Of a stretch of DNA of 12,538 nt, positions 6,602 through 12,538 are shown in pieces. Source of the stretch: an uncultured Bacilli bacterium (GTDB lineage Bacteria; Bacillota_I; Bacilli_A; RF39; UBA660); NCBI GenBank assembly GCA_944350405.1, contig CALVPC010000024.1, positions 1-12,538 of the forward strand, written 5' to 3'. Each line of letters begins with the position of its first letter. The first letter of the stretch is position 1. The notes below the pieces were generated by a model that was not told the origin of the DNA, did no database searches, and saw nothing but the letters and a program-made list of their open reading frames with translations. The translations under genes were made by a program, and so were the position numbers.

Positions 6602-8824
6602 TTATTCATCACTATCTTCTAGCTTTACTAATACTTCTCTTGGTTTAGAACCATTTTGTGGTCCTATTATACCACGTTCTTCAAGTAAATCAATAATTCT
6701 AGCTGCTCTATTATAACCAAGTTTAAATTTTCTTTGAAGAAGAGAAGCACTAGCTTTTCCTTGAGTAATAACAAATTCAACAATATCATTATATAATGGA
6801 TCATCATATTCTTCTTTATCAGTACTCACTATATTTTCTTTTATTTCTTGATCCACAGAATCTAAATTCATAAAATGTTGATCAAAAGAAGCTTTTTGTT
6901 GAGAAATTGTATAATCAACAACTTTTTTAATTTGATCTTCACTAATAAATGCCCCTTGTATTCTCTCTGGAGTACTTTCTCCCATAGGAAGAAATAACAT
7001 ATCACCTTTACCAAGTAACTTTTCCGCCCCACTCATATCAAGAATAGTTCTAGAATCAACATTTGAAGAAACTGCAAACGATATTCTAGAAGGAATATTT
7101 GACTTAATAAGACCAGTAATAACATCTGTCGAAGGCCTTTGAGTAGCAATAATTAAATGAATACCTGCAGCACGTGCCATTTGAGTAATTCTCATAATAG
7201 AATCTTCAACCTCTTTACCCGCAACTAACATAAGATCAGCAAGTTCATCTACAATTACTACAATAAATGGCATTTTAGCAAGCTTCTCATCATCAGGAAG
7301 CTTTTTATTTTTACTTTCAACTATAGCATTATATCCAGCAATATTTTTAGTCCCATACTCTTCAAACAAATCATAACGTCTTTCCATTTCGGAAACCGCT
7401 CTTTTAAGAGCCACTGAAGCTTTCCTAGGATCTGTAACAACTGGAGTAAGTAAATGAGGAATACCATTATAAATACCAAGTTCTACCTTTTTAGGATCAA
7501 CCATTATTAATTTAACTTCATCAGGTCTAGCTTTCATTAAAATAGAAATAATTATCGTATTAATACATACTGATTTACCAGAACCAGTTGCCCCTGCTAC
7601 TAAAAGGTGTGGTGTTTTATCAATTTCACACCATCTAACTTTACCCATAATATCTTTACCTAGGGCAACCGCAAGTGGTTTACTATCAAGCTCTTTTGGC
7701 ATAAGCTCTAATGTTTCCCTAATAGTAACTGGTTGAGTCTCATCATTTGGTATTTCTATTCCTACAGTACTCTTTCCAGGAATTGGTGCTTGAATTCTTA
7801 CATCTTTTTTAGCAAGAGCAAGAGAAATTTCTTTATTAATTGTAAGAATCTTAGAAACTCTTGTTCCAGAAGAAAGTGATAACTCATACTGAGTAACAGA
7901 AGGCCCAATATTAACTTCAACAACCTTAGCACTTATACCAAAATCATGTAATACTTGTTCTAAAGTCTCAATATTTTTTTCAATTGCAGCATGATCTGTA
8001 CTCTTTTTATTTTTTTTAGGAGCATCAAGCAAATCTATTGAAGGAAGAACATAACTTTTATTAATAACAGGATTTTCCTTATAACTAGCCCCATCTTCTG
8101 TTTTAGCAGGACTTACCTTAGTAAGTTCTTTAATATCATGAACCACTATTTTTTCCTCATTATGATCAACTATTTTTAGTTTAGAATCATCACTAGATTT
8201 ATTAGATTTACTCTTATGTGGCTTTAATTCTTTAGCTTTTTCTTTACCTTTATCATATATATCTTTAATAGATAAACCTGTAAATATCATAAATCCTGCA
8301 ACAAGTAAAACAGGTATGACAACCTTTGTACCTTCCGCCTCAAATAAAGCATAAAAAATTGATGCAAAAATAGCCCCTAAAATACCTCCACCAGTATTAG
8401 CTAAAACAGTATCAAAAACTCCAACACTTACCGTCTTATTCATAACTCTTTCAATACCAAGCATTAAATAATCAATAGTTTCAGTAAATATCTTACCAGT
8501 TTTCATATTATCTAAAACATAGTTTTGATGCATAAGAACTACTATTCCTATAATAAATAAATATATTCCCACCATCTTAGAAGATAATAAATTAATACCC
8601 TTTCTATTAATAATTATATAAACTCCTACTACTAAAAGAACTAGTAAAAGAAAAAAATACAAATTACCAACAAGAAAAAGAGCAAATGATGCTATTATCC
8701 TCCCAGCTGGACCATACTTACCAATTCCAAGTATAGCTATTAAAATTAAAATAATTCCATATAACTCAATCAAATATGTAGGTTTTTTATCTTTCTTAGA
8801 TTTTCTCTCTTTTTTCTTAGCCAC
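6602..8824 (-). CDS. ftsK: FtsK/SpoIIIE-family DNA translocase
   Basis: 740 residues from the GTG at 8824, which has AGGAG 8 bases upstream. The alternative GTG at 8833 overlaps that site. A basic N-terminus (AKKKERKSKKDKK) is followed by about four membrane helices over residues 15-195, then a charged linker to about 250. The alpha/beta RecA-like motor follows, with Walker A GATGSGKS (about 411-418) and Walker B VVIVDELADLM (about 522-532). The conserved stretches VDPKKVELGIYNGIPHLL and QMARAAGIHLIIATQRPS are present. The C-terminal winged-helix gamma domain (about 674-740, SASLLQRKFKLGYNRAARII) reads chromosome orientation signals. It pumps DNA through the closing septum during division, and in spore formers into the forespore. 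With one copy visible I cannot say whether this is the SpoIIIE or the SftA/FtsK role, although four membrane helices favour SpoIIIE. Confidence 0.96.
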   Translation of the reverse strand: MAKKKERKSKKDKKPTYLIELYGIILILIAILGIGKYGPAGRIIASFALFLVGNLYFFLLLVLLVVGVYIIINRKGINLLSSKMVGIYLFIIGIVVLMHQNYVLDNMKTGKIFTETIDYLMLGIERVMNKTVSVGVFDTVLANTGGGILGAIFASIFYALFEAEGTKVVIPVLLVAGFMIFTGLSIKDIYDKGKEKAKELKPHKSKSNKSSDDSKLKIVDHNEEKIVVHDIKELTKVSPAKTEDGASYKENPVINKSYVLPSIDLLDAPKKNKKSTDHAAIEKNIETLEQVLHDFGISAKVVEVNIGPSVTQYELSLSSGTRVSKILTINKEISLALAKKDVRIQAPIPGKSTVGIEIPNDETQPVTIRETLELMPKELDSKPLAVALGKDIMGKVRWCEIDKTPHLLVAGATGSGKSVCINTIIISILMKARPDEVKLIMVDPKKVELGIYNGIPHLLTPVVTDPRKASVALKRAVSEMERRYDLFEEYGTKNIAGYNAIVESKNKKLPDDEKLAKMPFIVVIVDELADLMLVAGKEVEDSIMRITQMARAAGIHLIIATQRPSTDVITGLIKSNIPSRISFAVSSNVDSRTILDMSGAEKLLGKGDMLFLPMGESTPERIQGAFISEDQIKKVVDYTISQQKASFDQHFMNLDSVDQEIKENIVSTDKEEYDDPLYNDIVEFVITQGKASASLLQRKFKLGYNRAARIIDLLEERGIIGPQNGSKPREVLVKLEDSDE

Positions 8825-8850
8825 AATAATCACTCCTACCTTATGTAAAT

Positions 8851-8880
8851 ATTATAGCACAACTCTCTTTAAATAAACAA
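8851..8880 (-). promoter_or_regulatory. SigA-type promoter of the ftsK unit
   Basis: On the minus strand TTGTTT (8875-8880), 18 bases, then a perfect TATAAT (8851-8856) with TGC directly before it, forming an extended -10. It lies 27 bases upstream of the GTG start and after the pyruvate kinase terminator. Confidence 0.65.
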
Positions 8881-8957
8881 TGATTTTTCTAAAGTAAAAC
8901 TAAGTATAAATTGGTAATTTTTTCCATTAATTAATTTAAACTATTCAAAAATACAAA

Positions 8958-8978
8958 AGAAAAACTACCTAAGTAGTT
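8958..8978 (-). terminator. intrinsic terminator of pyruvate kinase gene
   Basis: On the minus strand AACTAC (8973-8978), loop TTAG (8969-8972) and GTAGTT (8963-8968) are followed by a T-rich run interrupted by one C. The TAA stop (8977-8979) overlaps the 5' arm. Confidence 0.7.
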
Positions 8979-10377
8979 ATATCTCTTCAATCTTCATAAA
9001 ATTAGTAATACGTTTATCCCCAGTAGAAAAACCACTAGTAATTAATATTTTATCTTTAACTTTTAATTTAAACTCTTTAATAGCTTTCTCTCTTGCTAAA
9101 GATATTATTTCATCAACATCATTAACAAAAGGAACTATAGTAGTAACAACACCATAATTAAGAGCTAAACTTCTAGCAACTTCTTTTGAAGTACAGGTAG
9201 CTAAAATATAACAATCTGGCTTTAAGTTACTCATTTTTCTTGCACTATATCCACTTACCGTCGAAGCAACTATTACTTTAATATCAAAATGCTTAGAACT
9301 TTCTACAACACTAGCAGCAATAGTTTCCGTAATACCATCTTTTGCTTTAATAGCAAATGTCTTATCATAATACTTCTCTGATTCACTACAAATATCAGCC
9401 ATATATTTAACAGTTTGAACAGGATATTTACCTGTCGTAGTCTCTCCACTTAACATTACCGCATCAGTACCATCTAAAACAGCATTAGCAACATCACTAA
9501 CTTCAGCTCTTGTTGGACGAAGATTTTTCTTCATAGACTCAAGCATTTCTGTCGCAACCACACATATTTTACCCTTTTCACGACATTTTCTAATAAGCAT
9601 CTTTTGATAAATAGGAAGCTTAGTAAGAGGAACTTCCACCCCTAAATCACCACGTGCCACCATTATACCATCAGATTCATCAATAATTTCATCAATATTA
9701 TCTATTCCAGTCATACTCTCAATCTTAGAAATAAGTTTTATATCCTCTCTATTTTGTTCCTTTAAAATCTCTTTTACTTTCAAAACATCATCCCTAGAAG
9801 AAACAAACGATAAAGCAATAAAATCCGCCTTATTTTTACATGCATAAACAATATCATTATAATCATCATCACTTATAAATGGTATATCAAGCCTAACATT
9901 AGGAACATTTAAACTCTTTCTATTTCCTAAAACCCCACCATTAATTATCATGCAATTAACAAAATCATTAGCTACTTCAATAACTTCCATCTTCATAAGA
10001 CCATTCTCTAAAAGAATAATATCTCCAACTTTTAAATTATTTAAAACATTAGGATAATTAACAGAAAAACGCTCTTTATTACCTAATACCTCTTCCTTAA
10101 CTATTTTAATAGTCTCACCATTAACCAAATTAATAGAGTCATTTTCCAACATCCCATTTCTAAATTCTGGTCCTTTTGTATCATATAAAATAGCAATATT
10201 TTTATTAAGCTCTTCTCTTGCTTTAATAATAGTATCTATTGCCTTTTCTCTTTCTTCACTAGTAGCATGAGAAAAATTAATTCTCGCAACATTTACCCCA
10301 CTTAAAACCATCTTTTTAAATACTGAAACCTCATTACTAGAAGGCCCAATACTAGCTATTATTTTTGTCTTTTTCAT
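8977..10377 (-). CDS. pyk: pyruvate kinase
   Basis: 466 residues. It converts phosphoenolpyruvate and ADP to pyruvate and ATP in the last step of glycolysis, in the cytoplasm. The active-site signatures are in order. TKIIASIGPSS opens the barrel and VARINFSH gives Arg32, Asn34, Ser36 and His37. LYDTKGPEFR gives Asp66 and the following arginine, and SKIES gives catalytic Lys218 and Glu220. IMVARGDLGVEVP gives Asp244, VATEMLESM gives Thr276, and RPTRAEVSDVANAVLDGTDA continues the barrel. The B domain spans roughly 71-165 and the C domain (ASTVSGYSARKMSNLKPDC onward) completes the enzyme. It lacks the extra C-terminal PEP-utiliser domain of Bacillus/Geobacillus enzymes (about 585 residues). AGGAGG lies 7 bases before the ATG. 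It has its own promoter and terminator, so it is monocistronic. Confidence 0.97.
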   Translation of the reverse strand: MKKTKIIASIGPSSNEVSVFKKMVLSGVNVARINFSHATSEEREKAIDTIIKAREELNKNIAILYDTKGPEFRNGMLENDSINLVNGETIKIVKEEVLGNKERFSVNYPNVLNNLKVGDIILLENGLMKMEVIEVANDFVNCMIINGGVLGNRKSLNVPNVRLDIPFISDDDYNDIVYACKNKADFIALSFVSSRDDVLKVKEILKEQNREDIKLISKIESMTGIDNIDEIIDESDGIMVARGDLGVEVPLTKLPIYQKMLIRKCREKGKICVVATEMLESMKKNLRPTRAEVSDVANAVLDGTDAVMLSGETTTGKYPVQTVKYMADICSESEKYYDKTFAIKAKDGITETIAASVVESSKHFDIKVIVASTVSGYSARKMSNLKPDCYILATCTSKEVARSLALNYGVVTTIVPFVNDVDEIISLAREKAIKEFKLKVKDKILITSGFSTGDKRITNFMKIEEI

Positions 10378-10405
10378 TCACTTTCCTCCTTAAAATGCAT
10401 TAAAA

Positions 10406-10434
10406 ATTTTATCATAAATAAAAGATTCAGTCAA
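10406..10434 (-). promoter_or_regulatory. SigA-type promoter of pyk
   Basis: On the minus strand TTGACT (10429-10434), exactly 17 bases, then TAAAAT (10406-10411) preceded by TGA, an extended -10. It is the best -35/-10 pair in the window, as suits a highly expressed glycolytic gene. Confidence 0.75.
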
Positions 10435-10439
10435 CAAAG

Positions 10440-10464
10440 AAAAAAGATTATCTAGTAATCTTTT
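10440..10464 (-). terminator. intrinsic terminator of the spoVID-ysxE-like unit
   Basis: On the minus strand AAAAGATTA (10456-10464), loop CTAGA (10451-10455) and TAATCTTTT (10442-10450) form a perfect 9-bp stem whose 3' arm and next two bases give six T. The TAA stop (10448-10450) starts the 3' arm. The stem is AT-rich. Confidence 0.7.
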
Positions 10465-11335
10465 CATAATATGGTCTTATTAAATTATCACCTCTATTAA
10501 TATAATAAAGTAAATCTTTAACTTTTTTAGTATTATCAAATTCACTTAAAGAAAAATCAATTTTCTCAGGTATAGAAATCTTTATAAATAATAATTTTAA
10601 TTCTTCCTCTTTCAAAGGATATCTCTTACTATAATGATTTAAAAGTATATCAAAATCCATCTTCTTATAATATCTTCTATATAAATTATAAATATCATAA
10701 ATTGGTAAATCTATCCTAGCTTTATCCCAACTTATCAAATAAGGATTATCATTTCTTAATAAATGATCTAACTCTAAATTATTATGAATATAAGAAACTC
10801 TTTGTTTAGGATTATTTTTAACAAGTTCATACCAATTTTCCAGTTCCTCCCTACAAAAAGAAAGAGCACTATATATCTTAGAAATATTTCTTACTAACAA
10901 ATACTTAGAAGGAGACATATATATTTCATTATCAATCAAATCATTAATATTATTATAATACTCTAACAAATAAGATATCTTTTTATCCAAATCTTCATAG
11001 ATAATCTTATAATCATCAATATCAATATTCTTATATCTAGTAGTTTTTGTATGAAGTAAACTTATTAAATCCATAATATCATATAATTTCTCTTCATCAG
11101 AAATATTAGAATTTTCTAAATATTCATAAATTCTATAATCTCCAACTCTAAAACTATTAGGAAAATAATCAAAATTTCTAGACATCAAATATTCAAATTT
11201 TTCTTCATTATTAGAAGATTCTTTTTTCACTATATATTTTTTATTATCAAATGTCTCAACTAAAAAAGTATGATTCTTTTTCTTTATTGACTTAGGCTTT
11301 AACCCAATATCTTTTAAAAATTTATAACTAATCAT
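10448..11335 (-). CDS. spore coat kinase-like protein (YsxE/CotS family)
   Basis: 295 residues with the aminoglycoside-phosphotransferase-like fold of the CotS/YsxE spore coat proteins. An N-lobe with KYIVKKES (Lys37/38 as possible ATP contact) is followed by a helical C-lobe. YIHNNLELDHLL (182-193) stands at the catalytic loop and LISWDKARIDLPIYDIYNLY at the DFD-like metal loop (Trp203-Asp204). The canonical HGD is HNN here (His184-Asn185-Asn186), so the catalytic Asp is missing and a pseudokinase or structural role is likely. I infer this from motif position. Context decides the name: it directly follows, and overlaps by 8 bases, a SpoVID-like LysM gene, the same pairing as spoVID-ysxE in B. 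subtilis. It should act in the mother cell at the forespore surface. Confidence 0.8.
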   Translation of the reverse strand: MISYKFLKDIGLKPKSIKKKNHTFLVETFDNKKYIVKKESSNNEEKFEYLMSRNFDYFPNSFRVGDYRIYEYLENSNISDEEKLYDIMDLISLLHTKTTRYKNIDIDDYKIIYEDLDKKISYLLEYYNNINDLIDNEIYMSPSKYLLVRNISKIYSALSFCREELENWYELVKNNPKQRVSYIHNNLELDHLLRNDNPYLISWDKARIDLPIYDIYNLYRRYYKKMDFDILLNHYSKRYPLKEEELKLLFIKISIPEKIDFSLSEFDNTKKVKDLLYYINRGDNLIRPYYEKITR

Positions 11336-12026
11336 TAAAACTAGGTATTACAAGCTTAGTACCTGCAGTAATTTCATCTAAATTATTATAATCTTCTAAT
11401 TGCTCTTTAGTTATATTATATTTTTCTAAAACCCCTTCTATTGTATCTTCCTCTTTAAAAATATAAACTCTATAAGTTAAGTATGTATCTTTTTCATGTT
11501 TAACTTTTTCTTTAACCTCTAAAAATGAACTTGTATCCCTTTCAATTTCAGGAATCTCATCTATTATTTTAGTATCACTAATAGCCTCTTCCATATTAAA
11601 ATTAGTATCACTATTTATACTCCTATCATCAGTAGTATCCTCTAAAATATCTTCATCTAAATCATCCACTTCTTCATTCTTTTCCTCTAAAACTTCCTCT
11701 TTTCTTTCCAAATTATTAATTACCACGACAATATTTACTCTTAATATCTCATCATTAATTATTTCATAATAGAAATCATCAATATCAATAGTAGCATCAT
11801 AGGTATCATATTCATCACTTATTGCTATCTCACATGGTATTTTATAACTATATTCCTCTTCAATAGTTGAAGTCTCTAACATTTTATAAGTACCACTAAT
11901 ATAAAAATTACCTACTATTAAATCTTCACCCTTTAAAGTAAGATCATTATCAAGTGATATAGCAGTAAGTTCCCCTATTTTAGTCTTAAATGTTATATCT
12001 TTTTTAAATGGTATAGTTTGTCTCAT
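11328..12026 (-). CDS. spoVID: SpoVID-like spore coat morphogenetic protein with C-terminal LysM
   Basis: 232 residues. The N-terminal domain (about 1-107) is beta-rich (RQTIPFKKDITFKTKIGELT, then ISLDNDLTLKGEDLIVGNF, then ISGTYK) and resembles the SpoVID N-terminal domain. A strongly acidic low-complexity linker (about 108-175, for example EEVDDLDEDILED) joins it to a LysM domain (about 185-228: YRVYIFKEEDTIEGVLEKYN, then LVIPSF). Family knowledge: SpoVID drives encasement of the forespore by coat layers, and its LysM senses lipid II until engulfment ends. B. subtilis SpoVID is about 575 residues, so this is a minimal form with a much shorter linker. A general LysM protein is the alternative, but the YsxE-like downstream neighbour favours SpoVID. 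The start has AAGGAGG 6 bases before the ATG. Confidence 0.78.
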   Translation of the reverse strand: MRQTIPFKKDITFKTKIGELTAISLDNDLTLKGEDLIVGNFYISGTYKMLETSTIEEEYSYKIPCEIAISDEYDTYDATIDIDDFYYEIINDEILRVNIVVVINNLERKEEVLEEKNEEVDDLDEDILEDTTDDRSINSDTNFNMEEAISDTKIIDEIPEIERDTSSFLEVKEKVKHEKDTYLTYRVYIFKEEDTIEGVLEKYNITKEQLEDYNNLDEITAGTKLVIPSFND

Positions 12027-12047
12027 ACTATTCCTCCTTACTACTAA

Positions 12048-12076
12048 AATATATTAATAAAAAAAGAAAATATAAC
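12048..12076 (-). promoter_or_regulatory. possible SigE-like promoter of the spoVID-like gene
   Basis: On the minus strand GTTATATT (12069-12076), 13 bases, then AATATATT (12048-12055). This partly fits the SigE pattern (ATATT -35 and CATAnnnT -10) that drives spoVID in B. subtilis. In such AT-rich sequence it could be chance. Confidence 0.22.
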
Positions 12077-12127
12077 AAAAAAAGTTCTCTTGTGCTTAAA
12101 AGTATTAAACTTTTAACACTAGAGAAC
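12077..12127 (-). terminator. intrinsic terminator of the lectin-like variable gene
   Basis: On the minus strand GTTCTCT-A-GTG-TTAAAAG (12110-12127) pairs with CTTTTAA-GCAC-A-AGAGAAC (12084-12102), with one mismatch and one bulge around a 7-base loop. Seven T follow (12077-12083). It belongs to the gene ending at 12241 and lies 114 bases beyond that stop. Confidence 0.85.
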
Positions 12128-12185
12128 ATTTCATAACTCGTTATTTTTTTCTTTTATCTTTTATTTGTGCAAACATTGAATAATC

Positions 12186-12215
12186 ATGCAAAATTACTTA
12201 CCCGTAATTTTGCAT
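12186..12215 (-). repeat. perfect 12-bp inverted repeat with 6-base loop, 3' of the variable gene
   Basis: ATGCAAAATTAC (12186-12197), loop TTACCC and GTAATTTTGCAT (12204-12215) are perfectly complementary. No T tract follows on either strand, so it is not an intrinsic terminator. It lies 25 bases after the stop of the lectin-like gene, a position where DGR target genes carry a DNA hairpin or cruciform used in target recognition. Confidence 0.8.
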
Positions 12216-12234
12216 AGTCAGTTTCAAAGTTATC

Positions 12235-12250
12235 AACACCTTACGGTGTT
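12235..12250 (-). repeat. tetraloop hairpin spanning the stop of the variable gene
   Basis: The minus strand reads AACACC-GTAA-GGTGTT, a 6-bp stem with a GTAA loop that contains the TAA stop. No T tract follows, so it is not a terminator. It is short with a tetraloop, like the hairpins found next to DGR variable regions. Confidence 0.6.
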
Positions 12251-12538
12251 ATGACAAGGCGGGAAGAGAAGATAGTGATAGCGTTACCGTAGTCGCTGCC
12301 CGAGTAAAACGCTCCGGCATTAGAACCAAGGTCATAGAGACCGCTACGATTGAACCAAGGGAGGTCAGAGTTAGCTAGGTAGGAGTAATCACTATACCAA
12401 CTCCTACTTGATGTATTTAACACTTCTTTTATTCCATCTCCTAATTTACTTCTTATTCTTTGACTATCACTTCTTCCATAACTATATTTGTCATAATATT
12501 TATCTTCGGGATATGAATATGTTCCTGTATATGTTGTA
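12241..12538 (-). CDS. C-terminal part of a C-type-lectin-like protein with a DGR-type variable region
   Basis: The frame is open from the right edge to a TAA at 12241 (98 codons), and the N-terminus is outside the window. The first part (YSYPEDKYYDKYSYG, then SKLGDGIKEVL) is AT-rich like its surroundings. From about 12410 to the stop GC rises to 48-50% by hand count, and 43 of the last 52 sense codons end in C or T. The encoded tail SWYSDYSYLANSDLPWFNRSG...GSNAGAFYSGSDYGNA...SSRLVITP resembles the formylglycine-enzyme/C-type-lectin tails that DGRs diversify (WFxRGG...NAGxF...FRxV). Family knowledge: adenine-directed mutagenesis of AAC/AAT codons leaves NNC/NNT codons and raises GC. Two non-terminator hairpins follow, as at DGR targets. 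The whole protein is probably a surface or secreted binding protein. Ordinary acquisition of a GC-rich 3' end is the alternative. Confidence is high for the partial gene and moderate for DGR targeting. Confidence 0.72.
   Translation of the reverse strand, partial: TTYTGTYSYPEDKYYDKYSYGRSDSQRIRSKLGDGIKEVLNTSSRSWYSDYSYLANSDLPWFNRSGLYDLGSNAGAFYSGSDYGNAITIFSSRLVITP
12243..12410 (-). other. putative DGR variable region (VR)
   Basis: The boundaries are estimated from the composition jump and the run of C/T-ending codons. The 3' end (TCTTCCCGCCTTGTCATAAC on the coding strand, just before the tetraloop hairpin) is GC-rich and non-repetitive, as expected for the initiation-of-mutagenic-homing segment. 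No template repeat lies in the window, so the limits cannot be fixed. Confidence 0.5.

Noticed and set aside
12128..12240. Template repeat of a DGR in the gap after the variable gene
   Set aside because: The gap is too short, is AT-rich and shows no similarity to the variable region. Any template must lie outside the window.
12241..12423. Stand-alone 60-residue gene starting at a GTG at 12423
   Set aside because: The frame continues upstream without a stop to the window edge and the GTG has no ribosome site. It is the tail of a longer gene.
1..12538. Mycoplasma-type code with TGA as Trp
   Set aside because: Trp codons in the conserved proteins are TGG and conserved genes are full length under the standard code.
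1..12538. CRISPR arrays, tRNA, rRNA or insertion sequences
   Set aside because: No regularly spaced repeats, no cloverleaf with a TTCGA-like arm, no rRNA-like stretch and no transposase motifs were seen. Almost all bases are accounted for by genes or short gaps.

Overview
The window comes from a very AT-rich, low-GC Gram-positive bacterium. It uses the standard code (Trp is TGG and the reading frames are intact), has strong AGGAGG-type ribosome binding sites, and carries spore genes: spoVS, a SpoVID-like LysM protein with its YsxE/CotS-like partner, and an FtsK/SpoIIIE translocase. I infer an endospore-forming Bacilli/Erysipelotrichia/RF39-like lineage, perhaps uncultured and gut-associated. 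The genus cannot be read from the sequence.

Layout. Positions 1-2330 (minus strand) hold two envelope/extracellular units. A membrane-anchored thioredoxin-like protein is followed by a membrane-anchored DNA/RNA non-specific endonuclease. After a terminator and a new promoter come a 90-residue membrane protein and the first half of a DUF368 (PopT-type undecaprenyl-phosphate translocase) protein, which runs off the left edge. spoVS (2479-2739) is the only plus-strand gene and converges on a small membrane-anchored acidic protein (2779-3249). Positions 3340-8824 (minus) are an ftsK-deoD-M16-M16 unit with very short or overlapping junctions. It resembles a shortened version of the spoIIIE-ymfF-ymfH...spoVS neighbourhood of Bacillus. 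Pyruvate kinase (8977-10377) has its own good SigA-type promoter and terminator. Positions 10448-12026 are a spoVID-ysxE-like spore-coat pair with an 8-base overlap.

The right edge (12084-12538) is the most unusual part. It holds the C-terminal ~98 codons of a minus-strand gene whose last ~50 codons jump from about 28% to about 48-50% GC by hand count. Nearly all of those codons end in C or T, and they encode a WFxRSG...GSNAGAF...SRLVITP C-type-lectin-like tail. The stop codon lies in the tetraloop of a small hairpin, and a perfect 12-bp inverted repeat with no T tract follows 25 bases downstream. This is the pattern expected of a diversity-generating retroelement (DGR) variable region. No template repeat or reverse transcriptase lies in the window, so the assignment remains an inference.

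Five terminators in the window have the stop codon inside or touching the hairpin. That spacing is associated with transcription running ahead of translation in Firmicutes. The DGR-like gene is the exception, with its terminator more than 110 bases beyond the stop.
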